NCBI RefSeq assembly: GCF_001612725.1
Contig: NZ_BDAZ01000061.1
Coordinates: forward strand, 34,539-98,538
Length of the DNA stretch: 64,000 bases
Reading direction: 5' to 3'
Source of the DNA: Nocardia anaemiae NBRC 100462
GTDB lineage: Bacteria; Actinomycetota; Actinomycetes; Mycobacteriales; Mycobacteriaceae
In this document: positions 9,443 to 17,919 of the stretch, piece by piece
Layout of the letters: each line of letters opens with the position of its first letter
Position numbering within the stretch: the stretch's first letter is position 1
Position numbers and translations under genes: made by a program
The notes under the pieces: generated by a model
Databases searched by the model: none
What the model was told of the DNA's origin: nothing
Seen by the model: the letters and a program-made list of their open reading frames with translations, nothing else

Positions 9443-10150
9443 TCAGGCAGCGCCTTCGCCGAGATACTGCAACCACACCGGATCCAGCTCGGCGGTCGTG
9501 GACAACAGTCGCCAATGCGGGCCCTTCGGCGAAACCAGCGGCGAACGCAACGTCCACCCGAGCTCGCTGAGTAGCTTGTCGGCCTTGCGGTGGTTGCACG
9601 GCGCGCAGCTCGCGACGCAGTTCTCCCAGGAATGTTCACCGCCGCGGCTGCGCGGGATGACGTGATCGATGGTTTCCGCCTTTCCACCGCAATAGCCGCA
9701 GCGGTAGCGGTCGCGGTGCATGAGGGCGGCGCGGGTCATCGGGACACGCGCGCGATAGGGCACGTGCACATAGCTGCGCAGCCGGATGACCGATGGAATC
9801 GTGACGGCGGATTCGGCGGAATGCACCACCGAGCCATCGGGGTCGTGGTGGACGGTGTCGGCTTTATCGCAGATGAGAAGTACGACGGCGCGGCGCGCGG
9901 ACAAGGCGGTGAGCGGCTCGTAGGTGGCATTCAGAAGCAGCACCCGGCGCTTCAACCAGTTGGCGGCCTCGTTCTGGACGGGCGTGAGGTGTGGAATGTG
10001 GTGAGCGGGCTCACCGGTGCGATGGGCACCCGGATGGTGGTCGGACAAGATGTGCAGCGGAGTAGCCCCCGACCCACGATTGTGGACGTCGGCGGGCTGG
10101 AGTTGTCGGTGCGTCCTGGCCTCATGTGATCGGCCGTGCCGCTGCTTCAT
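9443..10150 (-). CDS. HNH endonuclease family protein (Rv2469c-like)
   Basis: A 235-residue protein from ATG 10150. The C-terminal half holds a complete HNH module: DRYRCGYCGG, then ETIDHVIPRSRGGEHSWENCVASCAPCNHRK, with two CxxC pairs that bind structural zinc and the catalytic His of IDH. The N-terminal part (LKRRVLLLNATYEPLTALSARRAVVLLI) is the conserved actinobacterial extension. The syntenic mycobacterial protein is Rv2469c (222 residues). The role is unknown; these stand-alone HNH proteins are near-universal in actinobacteria and are not tied to restriction genes here. It is transcribed divergently from glbO across a 226-base gap. Confidence 0.88.
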   Translation of the reverse strand: MKQRHGRSHEARTHRQLQPADVHNRGSGATPLHILSDHHPGAHRTGEPAHHIPHLTPVQNEAANWLKRRVLLLNATYEPLTALSARRAVVLLICDKADTVHHDPDGSVVHSAESAVTIPSVIRLRSYVHVPYRARVPMTRAALMHRDRYRCGYCGGKAETIDHVIPRSRGGEHSWENCVASCAPCNHRKADKLLSELGWTLRSPLVSPKGPHWRLLSTTAELDPVWLQYLGEGAA

Positions 10151-10376
10151 GGTGACCCCGGTTTCTTTATCATCAAGATCATGTGGTATCTCGGCAGAGA
10201 CTGCCACCCAGTTGACCATGGAACGCCTGGTATTGCACGGTGATTTCGCACAATGTCGGATGAACTGTGGTTGAAGGGCCGCCGGTTCGTAACGCGGGCA
10301 CAATGGACGGCGGCCGCTGGCGATCGCTTATGGGTCGCTCGAGACACTACGGCCCGGCCCCGATCGAGAGGATTCG

Positions 10377-10781
10377 ATGACTTCCGGCGAGCAGACAGCC
10401 ACGTCGTTCTACGAGGCGATCGGCGGGGCGCAGACGTTCCAGCGCATCGTCGCGGCGTTCTATCGCGAGGTGGCCGATGACGAGGTGCTGCGCCCGCTGT
10501 ACCCGGAGCAGGACCTCGGACCGGCCGAGCGACGCCTGCGCATGTTCCTGGAGCAGTACTGGGGCGGCCCGCGCACCTACTCCGACGAACGCGGGCACCC
10601 GCGGCTGAGGATGCGGCATATGCCGTTCAAAATCGGTCCGGTGGAGCGCGACGCCTGGCTGCGCTGCATGCGCATCGGCGTGGCGGAAATCGAACCGGAA
10701 ATCCTGGACGATGAGCATCGCAAGGCATTGCTCGACTATTTGGAGATGGCGGCAAATTCGCTGATGAATGCGGCTTGGTGA
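10377..10781 (+). CDS. glbO: Truncated hemoglobin, group II (trHbO)
   Basis: A heme protein of 134 residues of the 2-on-2 globin group II, implicated in oxygen/NO chemistry at the cytoplasmic membrane in mycobacteria. Visible landmarks are the B-helix FYREVADDEVLRPLYPEQD with the B10 tyrosine, the E-helix segment MFLEQYWGGPRTYSDERGHPRLRMRHMPF carrying the proximal histidine in RHMPF, and the G8 tryptophan in ERDAWLRCM that marks group II. GAGAGGA precedes the ATG at five-base spacing. The next gene is the alpha-glucosidase, the same order as Rv2470-Rv2471. Confidence 0.94.
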   Translation: MTSGEQTATSFYEAIGGAQTFQRIVAAFYREVADDEVLRPLYPEQDLGPAERRLRMFLEQYWGGPRTYSDERGHPRLRMRHMPFKIGPVERDAWLRCMRIGVAEIEPEILDDEHRKALLDYLEMAANSLMNAAW

Positions 10782-10915
10782 GATCATTTCGTCCAATTCC
10801 GGGTCGGCGCCAGGGTTTCGGCCCGGGTTGGGCAAACGCTGAAAATTTGCCGGATGTCATAGAACACAGTTGAGCCTGGGCGAATTTACCGAAAATCTTT
10901 GGCACTATTGCGGAT

Positions 10916-12520
10916 GTGACTGATACACCTGCCACACCGGCGCCGGTGGATCGCACCGACCAACCTTGGTGGCGGTCGGCCGTGTTCTACCAGGTCTATC
11001 CGAGATCGTTCGCGGACTCCAACGGTGACGGGATCGGCGACCTCGGCGGAATTCGCGAGAAGCTCGGCTACCTCGAACTGCTCGGGGTGGACGCGCTCTG
11101 GATCTGTCCGGTGATGCGTTCGCCGATGGCCGACGGCGGCTACGACGTCGCCGATCCGCGCGATATCGACGCGCTGTTCGGCGGTATGGCGGCGATGGAC
11201 GAGCTGATTGCCGAGGCGCACGACCGCAATCTCAAGGTCACCATGGACCTGGTACCCAACCACACCAGTGACCAGCATCCGTGGTTCGCCGCGGCACTGG
11301 CTGCCGCACCGGGCAGCCACGAACGCGAGCGCTACATCTTCCGCGACGGCCGCGGACCCGACGGCGCCACGCCGCCGAACAACTGGCCGAGCATCTTCGG
11401 TGGACCCGCCTGGACCCGTATCACCGAGCCCGACGGCACCCCCGGGCAGTGGTACCTGCACATCTTCGCGCGCGAGCAACCCGATCTGAACTGGCAGAAT
11501 CCCGAGGTCGCCGCCGATTTCGAGCAGACGCTGCGGTTCTGGCTCGACCGCGGCGTCGACGGCTTCCGCCTCGATGTCGCGCACGGCATGGCCAAACCTG
11601 ACGGCCTGCCCGATATGGCGCGCGTCGACACCAAGATGCTCGTGCACGACGACAGCGATCCGCGCTTCAACAATCCGCATGTGCACGAGATCCACCGCCG
11701 CATCCGCAAGGTGCTCGACGAGTATCCGAATGCGGTCTCGATCGGTGAGGTGTGGGTCGACGACAACACCCGCTTCGGCGAATACGTCCGACCGGATGAA
11801 CTGCACCTTGCCTTCAATTTCCGCCTCGCCGAGGCGGAGTTCACCGCCGATCTCGTGCGGGCCGCCATAGACAATTCGCTCGCGGCGGTCGCGCCGGTCG
11901 GCGCATCGCCCACCTGGACCCTGTCCAACCACGACATCGAGCGCGAGGTCACCCGCTACGGCGGCGGTCCGGTGGGGGTGGCGCGGGCCAGGGCGATGAT
12001 CATGGTGGAGTTGGCGCTGCCCGGTGCGGTCTTCATCTACAACGGCGCCGAACTGGGACTGCCGAATGTGGACGATCTGCCCGATGCGGTGCTGCAGGAT
12101 CCGGTCTGGGAACGTTCCGGACATACCGAGCGCGGACGCGACGGCTGCCGGGTGCCGATTCCGTGGGAGGGCGCGGCACCGCCGTTCGGCTTCACCACGG
12201 CCGAACAGTCCTGGCTGCCGATACCACCGGAGTGGGCGTCGTCGTCTGTCGAGGCGCAGCTGGAGGCGCTTGGCTCCACGCTGTCGCTGTATCGCCTGGC
12301 GATCGAATTACGCGGTGTCCGACCGGAATTCGCTGGTCCACGGATCGAGTGGTACGGCAGTCCGGCGGGTTGTCTGGCCTTCCGGCGACCCGGTGGACTG
12401 GTGTGTGTATTGAATGCCTCGCCCGAGCCGATCTCGCTGCCGCCGGGTGATGTACTGCTCACCAGCGCCCCGCCGGTGAACGGACAGTTGCCCGCGAATG
12501 CCGCCGCCTGGCTGGTGTGA
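10916..12520 (+). CDS. aglA: Alpha-glucosidase, glycoside hydrolase family 13
   Basis: A cytosolic GH13 enzyme of 534 residues that cleaves alpha-glucosidic bonds (oligo-1,6-glucosidase/maltase-like). The TIM-barrel motifs are all present: VDALWICPV, DLVPNHTSD, GFRLDVAHGM with the nucleophile Asp, SIGEVWVD with the acid/base Glu, and LSNHDIER with the third carboxylate. A C-terminal beta domain follows to AAWLV. The GTG start at 10916 has no evident Shine-Dalgarno site. Its position after glbO parallels mycobacterial aglA (Rv2471). Confidence 0.93.
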   Translation: MTDTPATPAPVDRTDQPWWRSAVFYQVYPRSFADSNGDGIGDLGGIREKLGYLELLGVDALWICPVMRSPMADGGYDVADPRDIDALFGGMAAMDELIAEAHDRNLKVTMDLVPNHTSDQHPWFAAALAAAPGSHERERYIFRDGRGPDGATPPNNWPSIFGGPAWTRITEPDGTPGQWYLHIFAREQPDLNWQNPEVAADFEQTLRFWLDRGVDGFRLDVAHGMAKPDGLPDMARVDTKMLVHDDSDPRFNNPHVHEIHRRIRKVLDEYPNAVSIGEVWVDDNTRFGEYVRPDELHLAFNFRLAEAEFTADLVRAAIDNSLAAVAPVGASPTWTLSNHDIEREVTRYGGGPVGVARARAMIMVELALPGAVFIYNGAELGLPNVDDLPDAVLQDPVWERSGHTERGRDGCRVPIPWEGAAPPFGFTTAEQSWLPIPPEWASSSVEAQLEALGSTLSLYRLAIELRGVRPEFAGPRIEWYGSPAGCLAFRRPGGLVCVLNASPEPISLPPGDVLLTSAPPVNGQLPANAAAWLV

Positions 12521-12581
12521 GGGGACAACACGAGTTCGACCAGAGCGCGAACTACTACAGGGGATCGTCTACCTTTAGTCC

Positions 12582-12866
12582 GTGAGCATTCTCGAGACAG
12601 TGCTGATCTTCCTCGGCATCCCGCTGGTGATCTACGGCGCGATCGCCGGATTGTCGTATCTCGGCAAGCCACTGCCCGGCGAGAAGCCGGTCCACTTCGA
12701 CCTCGGGCAGAAGTGGACCCAGCCTGCCGTGCTGTGGAGTGCGACCGACGAGGTGACCGGATTGGGTCATTACGACGATCCTGAGTCGTCGTCGCATGGG
12801 CACCATGCGGCAATCGAATCCACCCCGGTGGAGCTGATCGGAGGACGGGCAAGTGGCAAGTTCTAA
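12582..12866 (+). CDS. ctaJ: Small one-helix membrane protein, probable aa3 oxidase accessory subunit CtaJ
   Basis: A 94-residue protein with one N-terminal membrane helix (VLIFLGIPLVIYGAIAGLSYLG, residues about 6-27). A polar tail follows with GEKPVHFDLGQKWTQPAVLWSATDE. The SILETVLIFLGIP opening and the tail match the family I know as the actinobacterial cytochrome aa3 oxidase subunit CtaJ, found in the bcc-aa3 supercomplex. That identification rests on recall, not on a search. The Mycobacterium smegmatis equivalent also sits in the glbO-pepN interval. The last 14 bases overlap the next gene, which implies coupled translation. Confidence 0.6.
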   Translation: MSILETVLIFLGIPLVIYGAIAGLSYLGKPLPGEKPVHFDLGQKWTQPAVLWSATDEVTGLGHYDDPESSSHGHHAAIESTPVELIGGRASGKF

Positions 12867-13317
12867 TTGGCCCGCGGTAGTCGAATCCGAACTGCCGCAC
12901 GGATCGGTGGTCACCAGCAGCGGCCGGGTCTCGGGTGTGCACGAGGCCGGTGCGGTGTTCAAGGAAGCCCCCTTCAGCGATGACGAGCGGCTCGCCATGG
13001 ACAATGTGCTCACCGAGGCGACCCGCGCGACCAAGGTGCGCTTCAACATCTACATCGGCGATCTCGGCGCTGATCCGGCCGCCGGTGCGGACGCGGTCTT
13101 CCCCGCGACTCCCGAGGCCGCGCGTTCGGTGCTCATCGCGGTTTCGCCCAATGACAAGGCCATCGAGGTGCGCTCCGGCCATGAGGTCGCCGATCGCGCC
13201 AATGACCGCGTCTGCCAGCTCGGCGTCACCGCCGCGCTGAGCTCGTTCCGGCAGGGCCAGCTCATCGACGGCCTGGTCTCCGCGGTTCGCGTGATGGCCG
13301 CGGCCATCGGTCGCTGA
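12853..13317 (+). CDS. DUF5130 family protein (Rv2468c-like)
   Basis: A 154-residue protein starting at GTG 12853 behind a strong GGAGGACGGG. It overlaps ctaJ by 14 bases. The fold resembles the TPM phosphatase-like domain that DUF5130 belongs to: FSDDERLAMDNVLTEATRATKVRFNIYIGDLG, then VLIAVSPNDKAIEVRSGHEVADRANDRVCQLGVTAAL and a C-terminal amphipathic helix LIDGLVSAVRVMAAAIGR. No signal peptide is evident. Orthologues sit beside pepN in mycobacteria. Coupling to ctaJ hints at a role near the respiratory chain, but that is inference. Confidence 0.75.
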   Translation: MASSNWPAVVESELPHGSVVTSSGRVSGVHEAGAVFKEAPFSDDERLAMDNVLTEATRATKVRFNIYIGDLGADPAAGADAVFPATPEAARSVLIAVSPNDKAIEVRSGHEVADRANDRVCQLGVTAALSSFRQGQLIDGLVSAVRVMAAAIGR

Positions 13318-13333
13318 TCCAATACCGCGTGCT

Positions 13334-13366
13334 CCGGCGCGTTCACCGCTGAGGTGGACGCGCCGG
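13334..13366. terminator. Hairpin after the DUF5130 gene
   Basis: CCGGCGCGTTCACC (13334-13347) pairs with GGTGGACGCGCCGG (13353-13366) over 14 positions with a single G-U wobble and a five-base loop. It starts 16 bases after the DUF5130 stop. No U-run follows, as is usual in actinobacteria. Confidence 0.7.
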
Positions 13367-13392
13367 TTGCGTTTCCGCTGCCGAAATGCGGA

Positions 13393-13420
13393 CGGGGCGT
13401 GCGCATCAACGCACGCCCCG
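13393..13420. terminator. Second hairpin, between convergent DUF5130 and pepN genes
   Basis: CGGGGCGTGCG (13393-13403) and CGCACGCCCCG (13410-13420) form a perfect 11-bp stem with loop CATCAA, ending 12 bases from the pepN stop. It would stop pepN transcription and back up the preceding hairpin for the opposite strand. Confidence 0.75.
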
Positions 13421-13432
13421 CCTCGGTGACAT

Positions 13433-16015
13433 TCAGTCCTGGGCGTCGAAGGCGCGGGCGCGCAGCGAGCGTTCGATGCCCGCCTTGCCCTCGCTCACCA
13501 GGCGGCGCAGCGCAGGCGGATGGTCATCGGCGAGGAATTTGTCCGCCGTCGCGACGGCTTCCTCGCTGATCGCCCAGGCCGGGTAGAGCCCGACGACCAC
13601 GGTCTGCGCGACCTCGCTGGAGCGGCGCTCCCAGACGCCGGGAACCTCGGCGAAATAGCGCTCCACGTAGGGTGTCAGCAGCTCACCCTGTCCATTGGGC
13701 GCGAAGCCGCCGACGATCGAGCGGGCGGTGATATTCGGGACCGAATCGTCGGACATCACCGTCGTCCAGGCCTGCTCCTTCACCTCGGCGATCGGACGGG
13801 CCGTCGCGGCGGCCGCGGCATGGCGCTTACCGGCGGCGGTCGGATCGTTGGCCAACTCTTGATCGATCGTGGGTGTGGCGAGACCGTCGACGTCGATCTC
13901 ACCGGCGGCGGCGAGCGCGGTCACGAGCCGCCAGCGCAGATCGGTATCGACGATGAGGCCGGGGAGGCCGACCTTCGTCGGATCACCGTCGAGCAGTTCG
14001 CGCAGCACCTCGGTATGCCAGGCCGACAGCTTCGCGCCGGTGAGTGCGTTGACGAAGGCGAGTTGGTGATCCGAACCGGCTTCGGCCTCGCGCGCGAGTT
14101 CCAGCAGCCGGTTGGCGTATTCCGGCCAGCCGGTGGTGTTGGCCCATTCCGGATCTGCGTAGCTGCCGATCGCGGTGTTCGCCTGCATCAGGAGTCGTTG
14201 CACCACACCGATTTCGGATTCGGCGCCGATGCCGCGGTGGACCAGTGCGACGAAATCGCGGGCCCGGAACTCGGCCTGCCTGGTCATCTCCCAGGCGGCC
14301 GACCAGGCCAGCGTGCGGGGCAGCGGTTCGGCGATATCGGCGATGCGGTTCACCAGCACGTCGAGCGAGTCGGCATCCAGGCGCACCGAGCAGTAGGTGA
14401 GGTCGTCATCGTTGACCAGCACGAACTTGCCGCGCGGCACGCCGACCAACTCCGGGACGTCGGTGCGCTCGGCCGCATCGAGATCGAGTTCGACGCGCTT
14501 GGTGCGCACCAGCTTGCCGTCCTGATCGTCGTAGACGCCGACGGCGAGGCGATGGACGCGACGTTCGCCCGCACCGGGTGCGGCGCCCTCCTGCACCACG
14601 GCGAACGAGGTGAACTTGCCCTCGGTGTCGACCTCGAAATCCGGGCGCAGGATATTCAAGCCGGTGGTCTTGAGCCACTGCGCGCCCCAGCCGGACAGAT
14701 CGCGGCCCGAGGACTGCTCCAGCGCCGCGAGCAGATCGTCGAAAGTGGCGTTGCCGTAGGCATGTTCGGTGAAGTAGGCGCGCAGACCGGCGAGGAACGG
14801 CTCCAGCCCGACATAGGCGACCAGCTGCTTGAGCACGGAAGCGCCCTTGGCATAGGTGATCCCGTCGAAGTTGACCTCCACCGCATGCAGGTCCGGGATG
14901 TCGGCGGCAATCGGGTGGGTGGATGGCAGTTGGTCCTGCCGGTAGGCCCAGGACTTCTCCACATTCGCGAAAGTGGTCCAGGCACTGGTGTATTCGGTCG
15001 CCTCGGACTGGCACAGCACCGAGGCGAAGGTCGCGAACGACTCGTTCAGCCACAGGTCGTCCCACCACTTCATGGTGACCAGGTCGCCGAACCACATATG
15101 CGCCATTTCGTGCAGTACCGTCTCGGCGCGGCGCTCGTAGGACGCCCGGGTCACCTTGGACCGGAAGACGTAGTCCTCCAAGAACGTAACGGCGCCCGCG
15201 TTCTCCATCGCGCCCGCGTTGAACTCCGGGACGAACAGCTGGTCGTACTTGCCGAAGGCGTAGGGCACACCGAAGTTGTTGTGGTAGAAGCCGAATCCCT
15301 GCTTGGTCTCGGTGAACAGGCGCTCGGCGTCCATGTGTTCGGCGAGCGAGGCCCGGCAGTAGATGCCGAGTGGGATGGTGCCGTGATCGTCGGTGTAGGC
15401 GTCGGTCCATTCCGCGTACGGGCCCGCGATGAGCGCGACCAGATAGGTGCTCATCCGCGGGGTGGTGCGGAACAGGTGCTTACCGGGCTCGGCGATGAGC
15501 GTATCGACCGCGGCGGCGTTGGAGATGACCTTCCAGTTCGGTGCGGCGGTGACGCTGATATCGAAGGTGGCCTTGAGATCGGGCTGATCGAAGCAGGCGA
15601 ACATGCGCTTGGCATCGGCGGTCTCGAACTGCGAGTACAGGTAGACCGCGTCATCGGTGGGGTCGACGAAGCGGTGCAGGCCCTCACCGGTATTGGAGTA
15701 TTCACAGTCGGCCTCGACGACGAGTTCGTTGCGCTCGGCCAGACCGGTGAGAGTGATGCCCTTGGCTTCGTCGTAGTCGGCGACGTCGATCGGCGTGCCG
15801 TTGAGCACGGCGGAGCGGACGCCGCGGGCGACGATATCGATGAACGTGCTCGCGCCCGCGGTCGCGGTGAAAGTGACCGTGCTGCGGGAGAAGAAGGTCT
15901 GCTCGCCCGGCTGGCCCGCTCCGTCGGTCAGGTCGAGTTCGATGCGATAGTTCTCGACCTGCACTGTCGAGGCGCGTTCGATCGCCTGGTCGCGAGTCAG
16001 GTTGGGTGCGGACAT
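13433..16015 (-). CDS. pepN: Aminopeptidase N (M1 family zinc metallopeptidase)
   Basis: Removes N-terminal residues from peptides in the cytosol. The 860-residue product from ATG 16015 follows GAAGGAG at good spacing. It has the M1 exopeptidase motif GAMEN (within FNAGAMENAGAV), the zinc site HEMAH plus the third ligand in WLNESFAT, and the C-terminal helical ERAP1-like domain of actinobacterial PepN. Length agrees with mycobacterial Rv2467 (861). The frame is open upstream of the ATG, but that segment is unrelated to the family. It is divergent from purC across about 137 bases. Confidence 0.95.
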   Translation of the reverse strand: MSAPNLTRDQAIERASTVQVENYRIELDLTDGAGQPGEQTFFSRSTVTFTATAGASTFIDIVARGVRSAVLNGTPIDVADYDEAKGITLTGLAERNELVVEADCEYSNTGEGLHRFVDPTDDAVYLYSQFETADAKRMFACFDQPDLKATFDISVTAAPNWKVISNAAAVDTLIAEPGKHLFRTTPRMSTYLVALIAGPYAEWTDAYTDDHGTIPLGIYCRASLAEHMDAERLFTETKQGFGFYHNNFGVPYAFGKYDQLFVPEFNAGAMENAGAVTFLEDYVFRSKVTRASYERRAETVLHEMAHMWFGDLVTMKWWDDLWLNESFATFASVLCQSEATEYTSAWTTFANVEKSWAYRQDQLPSTHPIAADIPDLHAVEVNFDGITYAKGASVLKQLVAYVGLEPFLAGLRAYFTEHAYGNATFDDLLAALEQSSGRDLSGWGAQWLKTTGLNILRPDFEVDTEGKFTSFAVVQEGAAPGAGERRVHRLAVGVYDDQDGKLVRTKRVELDLDAAERTDVPELVGVPRGKFVLVNDDDLTYCSVRLDADSLDVLVNRIADIAEPLPRTLAWSAAWEMTRQAEFRARDFVALVHRGIGAESEIGVVQRLLMQANTAIGSYADPEWANTTGWPEYANRLLELAREAEAGSDHQLAFVNALTGAKLSAWHTEVLRELLDGDPTKVGLPGLIVDTDLRWRLVTALAAAGEIDVDGLATPTIDQELANDPTAAGKRHAAAAATARPIAEVKEQAWTTVMSDDSVPNITARSIVGGFAPNGQGELLTPYVERYFAEVPGVWERRSSEVAQTVVVGLYPAWAISEEAVATADKFLADDHPPALRRLVSEGKAGIERSLRARAFDAQD

Positions 16016-16152
16016 TGGACTCCTTCGTGGTTCGAAGAACATGCACGGGCGGCCCCCCGGCGGGCACAGCACTCACCACAATGCCACCTCGGTAAGGTTG
16101 CCCGCGCGGGACTTTTTCCCACAAACCCTACGACCAGGATCGGAGCTGCGAC

Positions 16153-16989
16153 GTGAAGCACATACACGCCGGAAAGGTGCGCGACCTCTACGAGGACGGC
16201 GACACCCTGCTGCTCGTGGCGTCGGACCGGGTATCGGTCTACGACGTTGTGCTGCCGACGCCGATCCCGGATAAGGGCGCACTGCTGACCCAGCTGTCGA
16301 ACTGGTGGTTCGAATACTTCACCGACGTGCCCAATCATGTGGTATCCGCGATCGATGTGCCCGCGGAATTCGCCGGTCGCGGCATCCGGGTCAAGCCGCT
16401 GAAGATGCTGCAGGTCGAATGCATCGCGCGCGGCTATCTGACCGGGTCGGGGCTGAAGGAATACGAGCGCACCGGGACTGTTTCCGGCATCGCATTGCCG
16501 CCCGGACTGCGTGATGGCGACATACTGCCCGAGCCGATCTTCACTCCGACCAGCAAGGCCTCCGAGGGCCACGATGAGCCCATCACCTTCGCGGATGTGG
16601 TGAATCAGGAGGGCCGCGAGGTCGCCGAGCAGTTGCGGGACCTGACTCTGAAGATCTACACCCGGGGTGCCGCACACGCTGCCGTGCGCGGCGTCATCGT
16701 CGCCGACACCAAGGTCGAATTCGGTTGGGACGGTGACGTTCTCACCCTCGGCGACGAAGTACTGACTTCCGACTCCTCGCGTTTTTGGCCCGGTGCCGAA
16801 TGGGAACCCGGACGTCCCCAGCGCTCCTTCGACAAGCAGTTCGTCCGCGACTGGTCCACCTCCACCGGCTGGAACAAGGAGTACCCGGGCCCGGAGATCC
16901 CCGCCGAGATCGTCGAAGCCACTCGGCAGAAGTACATCGAGGCGTATGAACTGATTACCGGGCAGACCTGGGGTGGCATGCCGCGCTGA
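16153..16989 (+). CDS. purC: Phosphoribosylaminoimidazole-succinocarboxamide synthase (SAICAR synthetase)
   Basis: Catalyses the ATP-dependent joining of CAIR and aspartate in purine synthesis. The 278-residue protein shows the family signature blocks: GKVRDLYE at the N-terminus, SDRVSVYDVVL, PIPDKGALLTQLSNWWF, VECIARGYLTGSGLKEY, IFTPTSKASEGHDE, VIVADTKVEFGWD and LTSDSSRFWP. GTG 16153 is preceded by GGAG at seven bases. It stands alone here, whereas in many actinobacteria purC sits in a pur cluster. Confidence 0.96.
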   Translation: MKHIHAGKVRDLYEDGDTLLLVASDRVSVYDVVLPTPIPDKGALLTQLSNWWFEYFTDVPNHVVSAIDVPAEFAGRGIRVKPLKMLQVECIARGYLTGSGLKEYERTGTVSGIALPPGLRDGDILPEPIFTPTSKASEGHDEPITFADVVNQEGREVAEQLRDLTLKIYTRGAAHAAVRGVIVADTKVEFGWDGDVLTLGDEVLTSDSSRFWPGAEWEPGRPQRSFDKQFVRDWSTSTGWNKEYPGPEIPAEIVEATRQKYIEAYELITGQTWGGMPR

Positions 16990-17013
16990 CCATTGGGATG
17001 GCGCACCCGCTAG

Positions 17014-17106
17014 CCACCGGGCACCGCGTCCCAAGGCCGGGCGTCCGCTGTGCGGGGGCCCGGTTGCGGTACGGGCGCCGGGTGCCTAGCCAGGGGTGCC
17101 CGGTGG
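17014..17106. repeat. Long-range inverted repeat between convergent purC and Nudix genes
   Basis: CCACCGGGCACC (17014-17025) is matched perfectly by GGTGCCCGGTGG (17095-17106), 69 bases apart. The enclosed GC-rich segment also contains CTAGCCA near both ends (17010 and 17086). It may fold into a large terminator-like structure serving both converging genes. Confidence 0.45.
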
Positions 17107-17122
17107 TAGCAGGGTGTTTCGG

Positions 17123-17599
17123 TCAGGCGAGGTATTCGGCCAGCCGGTCGAGGTAGGGCCGCTGGCCCGCGCCCAGTTTGTCGTGCGCGGTGGCGAGGTC
17201 CAACCATTCGACGCGGTCGATTTCCGGGAACGTGGCGAGGCGGCCGGATTTGGGCGGCCACTCCATTTCGAAGGTGCCGGGGACAACGGCGGATGCGTCC
17301 AGATCGCCCTCGACGGCCCAGACGGTGAGGTTCTTGGCGGATTTGCCACTGCCGTAGCGGACCTCTCCCAACGGCACCCGCTCGCCCTCGGGCACCGGCA
17401 GCCCGAGCTCCTCGAGGAACTCGCGCGCCGCGGCCACCTCGGCACTCTCGTACCCCGGCTCGTACTCCCCCTTCGGAATCGACCAGGCCCCCGCATCTTT
17501 CCGCGCCCAGAACGGCCCACCCATATGCCCGATCAACACCTCGGTCTCACCGGAGCCCCGACGGAACAACAAAATCCCAGCACTGAATTTGCCTGCCAC
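17123..17599 (-). CDS. Nudix hydrolase
   Basis: A 158-residue Nudix protein from GTG 17599. The Nudix helix reads KGEYEPGYESAEVAAAREFLEELG, carrying the REFLEE metal ligands; spacing from the first Gly to the first Glu is one residue longer than the strict Gx5E pattern. The N-terminal SAGILLFRRGSGETEVLIGH and GPFWARKDAGAWSIPKGE segments resemble the AP4A/NTP pyrophosphohydrolase branch, which hydrolyses nucleoside diphosphates linked to another moiety. The exact substrate is open. The gene is convergent with purC. Confidence 0.87.
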   Translation of the reverse strand: MAGKFSAGILLFRRGSGETEVLIGHMGGPFWARKDAGAWSIPKGEYEPGYESAEVAAAREFLEELGLPVPEGERVPLGEVRYGSGKSAKNLTVWAVEGDLDASAVVPGTFEMEWPPKSGRLATFPEIDRVEWLDLATAHDKLGAGQRPYLDRLAEYLA

Positions 17600-17919
17600 A
17601 CCGAGCAGTCTGCCGCCTAGCGCCTACCAGCTGCGCACCGGACACGGCCACCACGACTTCTGCTCGTCGATTCATCCGATAGGCCGTGGTCCAGAAGTCG
17701 CGGTGCAGACGGGGTGGCCGGTCCGTCAGACCCGATCTCGCCTGCGTGCCGATCAGCGATGCTGCTCGCGCTCGCTGGGCGCTCGTCTGGCGTACTGCCA
17801 TCGAGACCGGCCTCATCCGTGCCTGCGCCGAGACCGCCCGCTACATCGGCACCATCACGCTGTGAGACTGCCACCGATTGTCACGGAGCTCAGGCGCCCA
17901 TCCGCTCGGCGCGAAACTG
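17600..17919 (+). other. Gene-poor stretch with a possible C-terminal coding relic
   Basis: No complete gene is visible. On the plus strand one frame from about 17755 to the stop at 17865 has strongly coding-like third positions. It reads roughly 36 residues, including RWALVWRTAIETGLIRACAE, with no start or recognisable family. I read it as a leftover gene end, not a functional gene. Confidence 0.25.

Noticed and set aside
13393..13420. Perfect hairpin considered as a CRISPR-like or REP repeat
   Set aside because: It occurs once and sits between convergent stops, so a terminator explains it; no repeat array is present in the window.
13520..16156. An 878-codon plus-strand frame opposite pepN
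   Set aside because: Same cause: it mirrors the aminopeptidase gene, with low-complexity Gly/Val/Arg content and no motifs.
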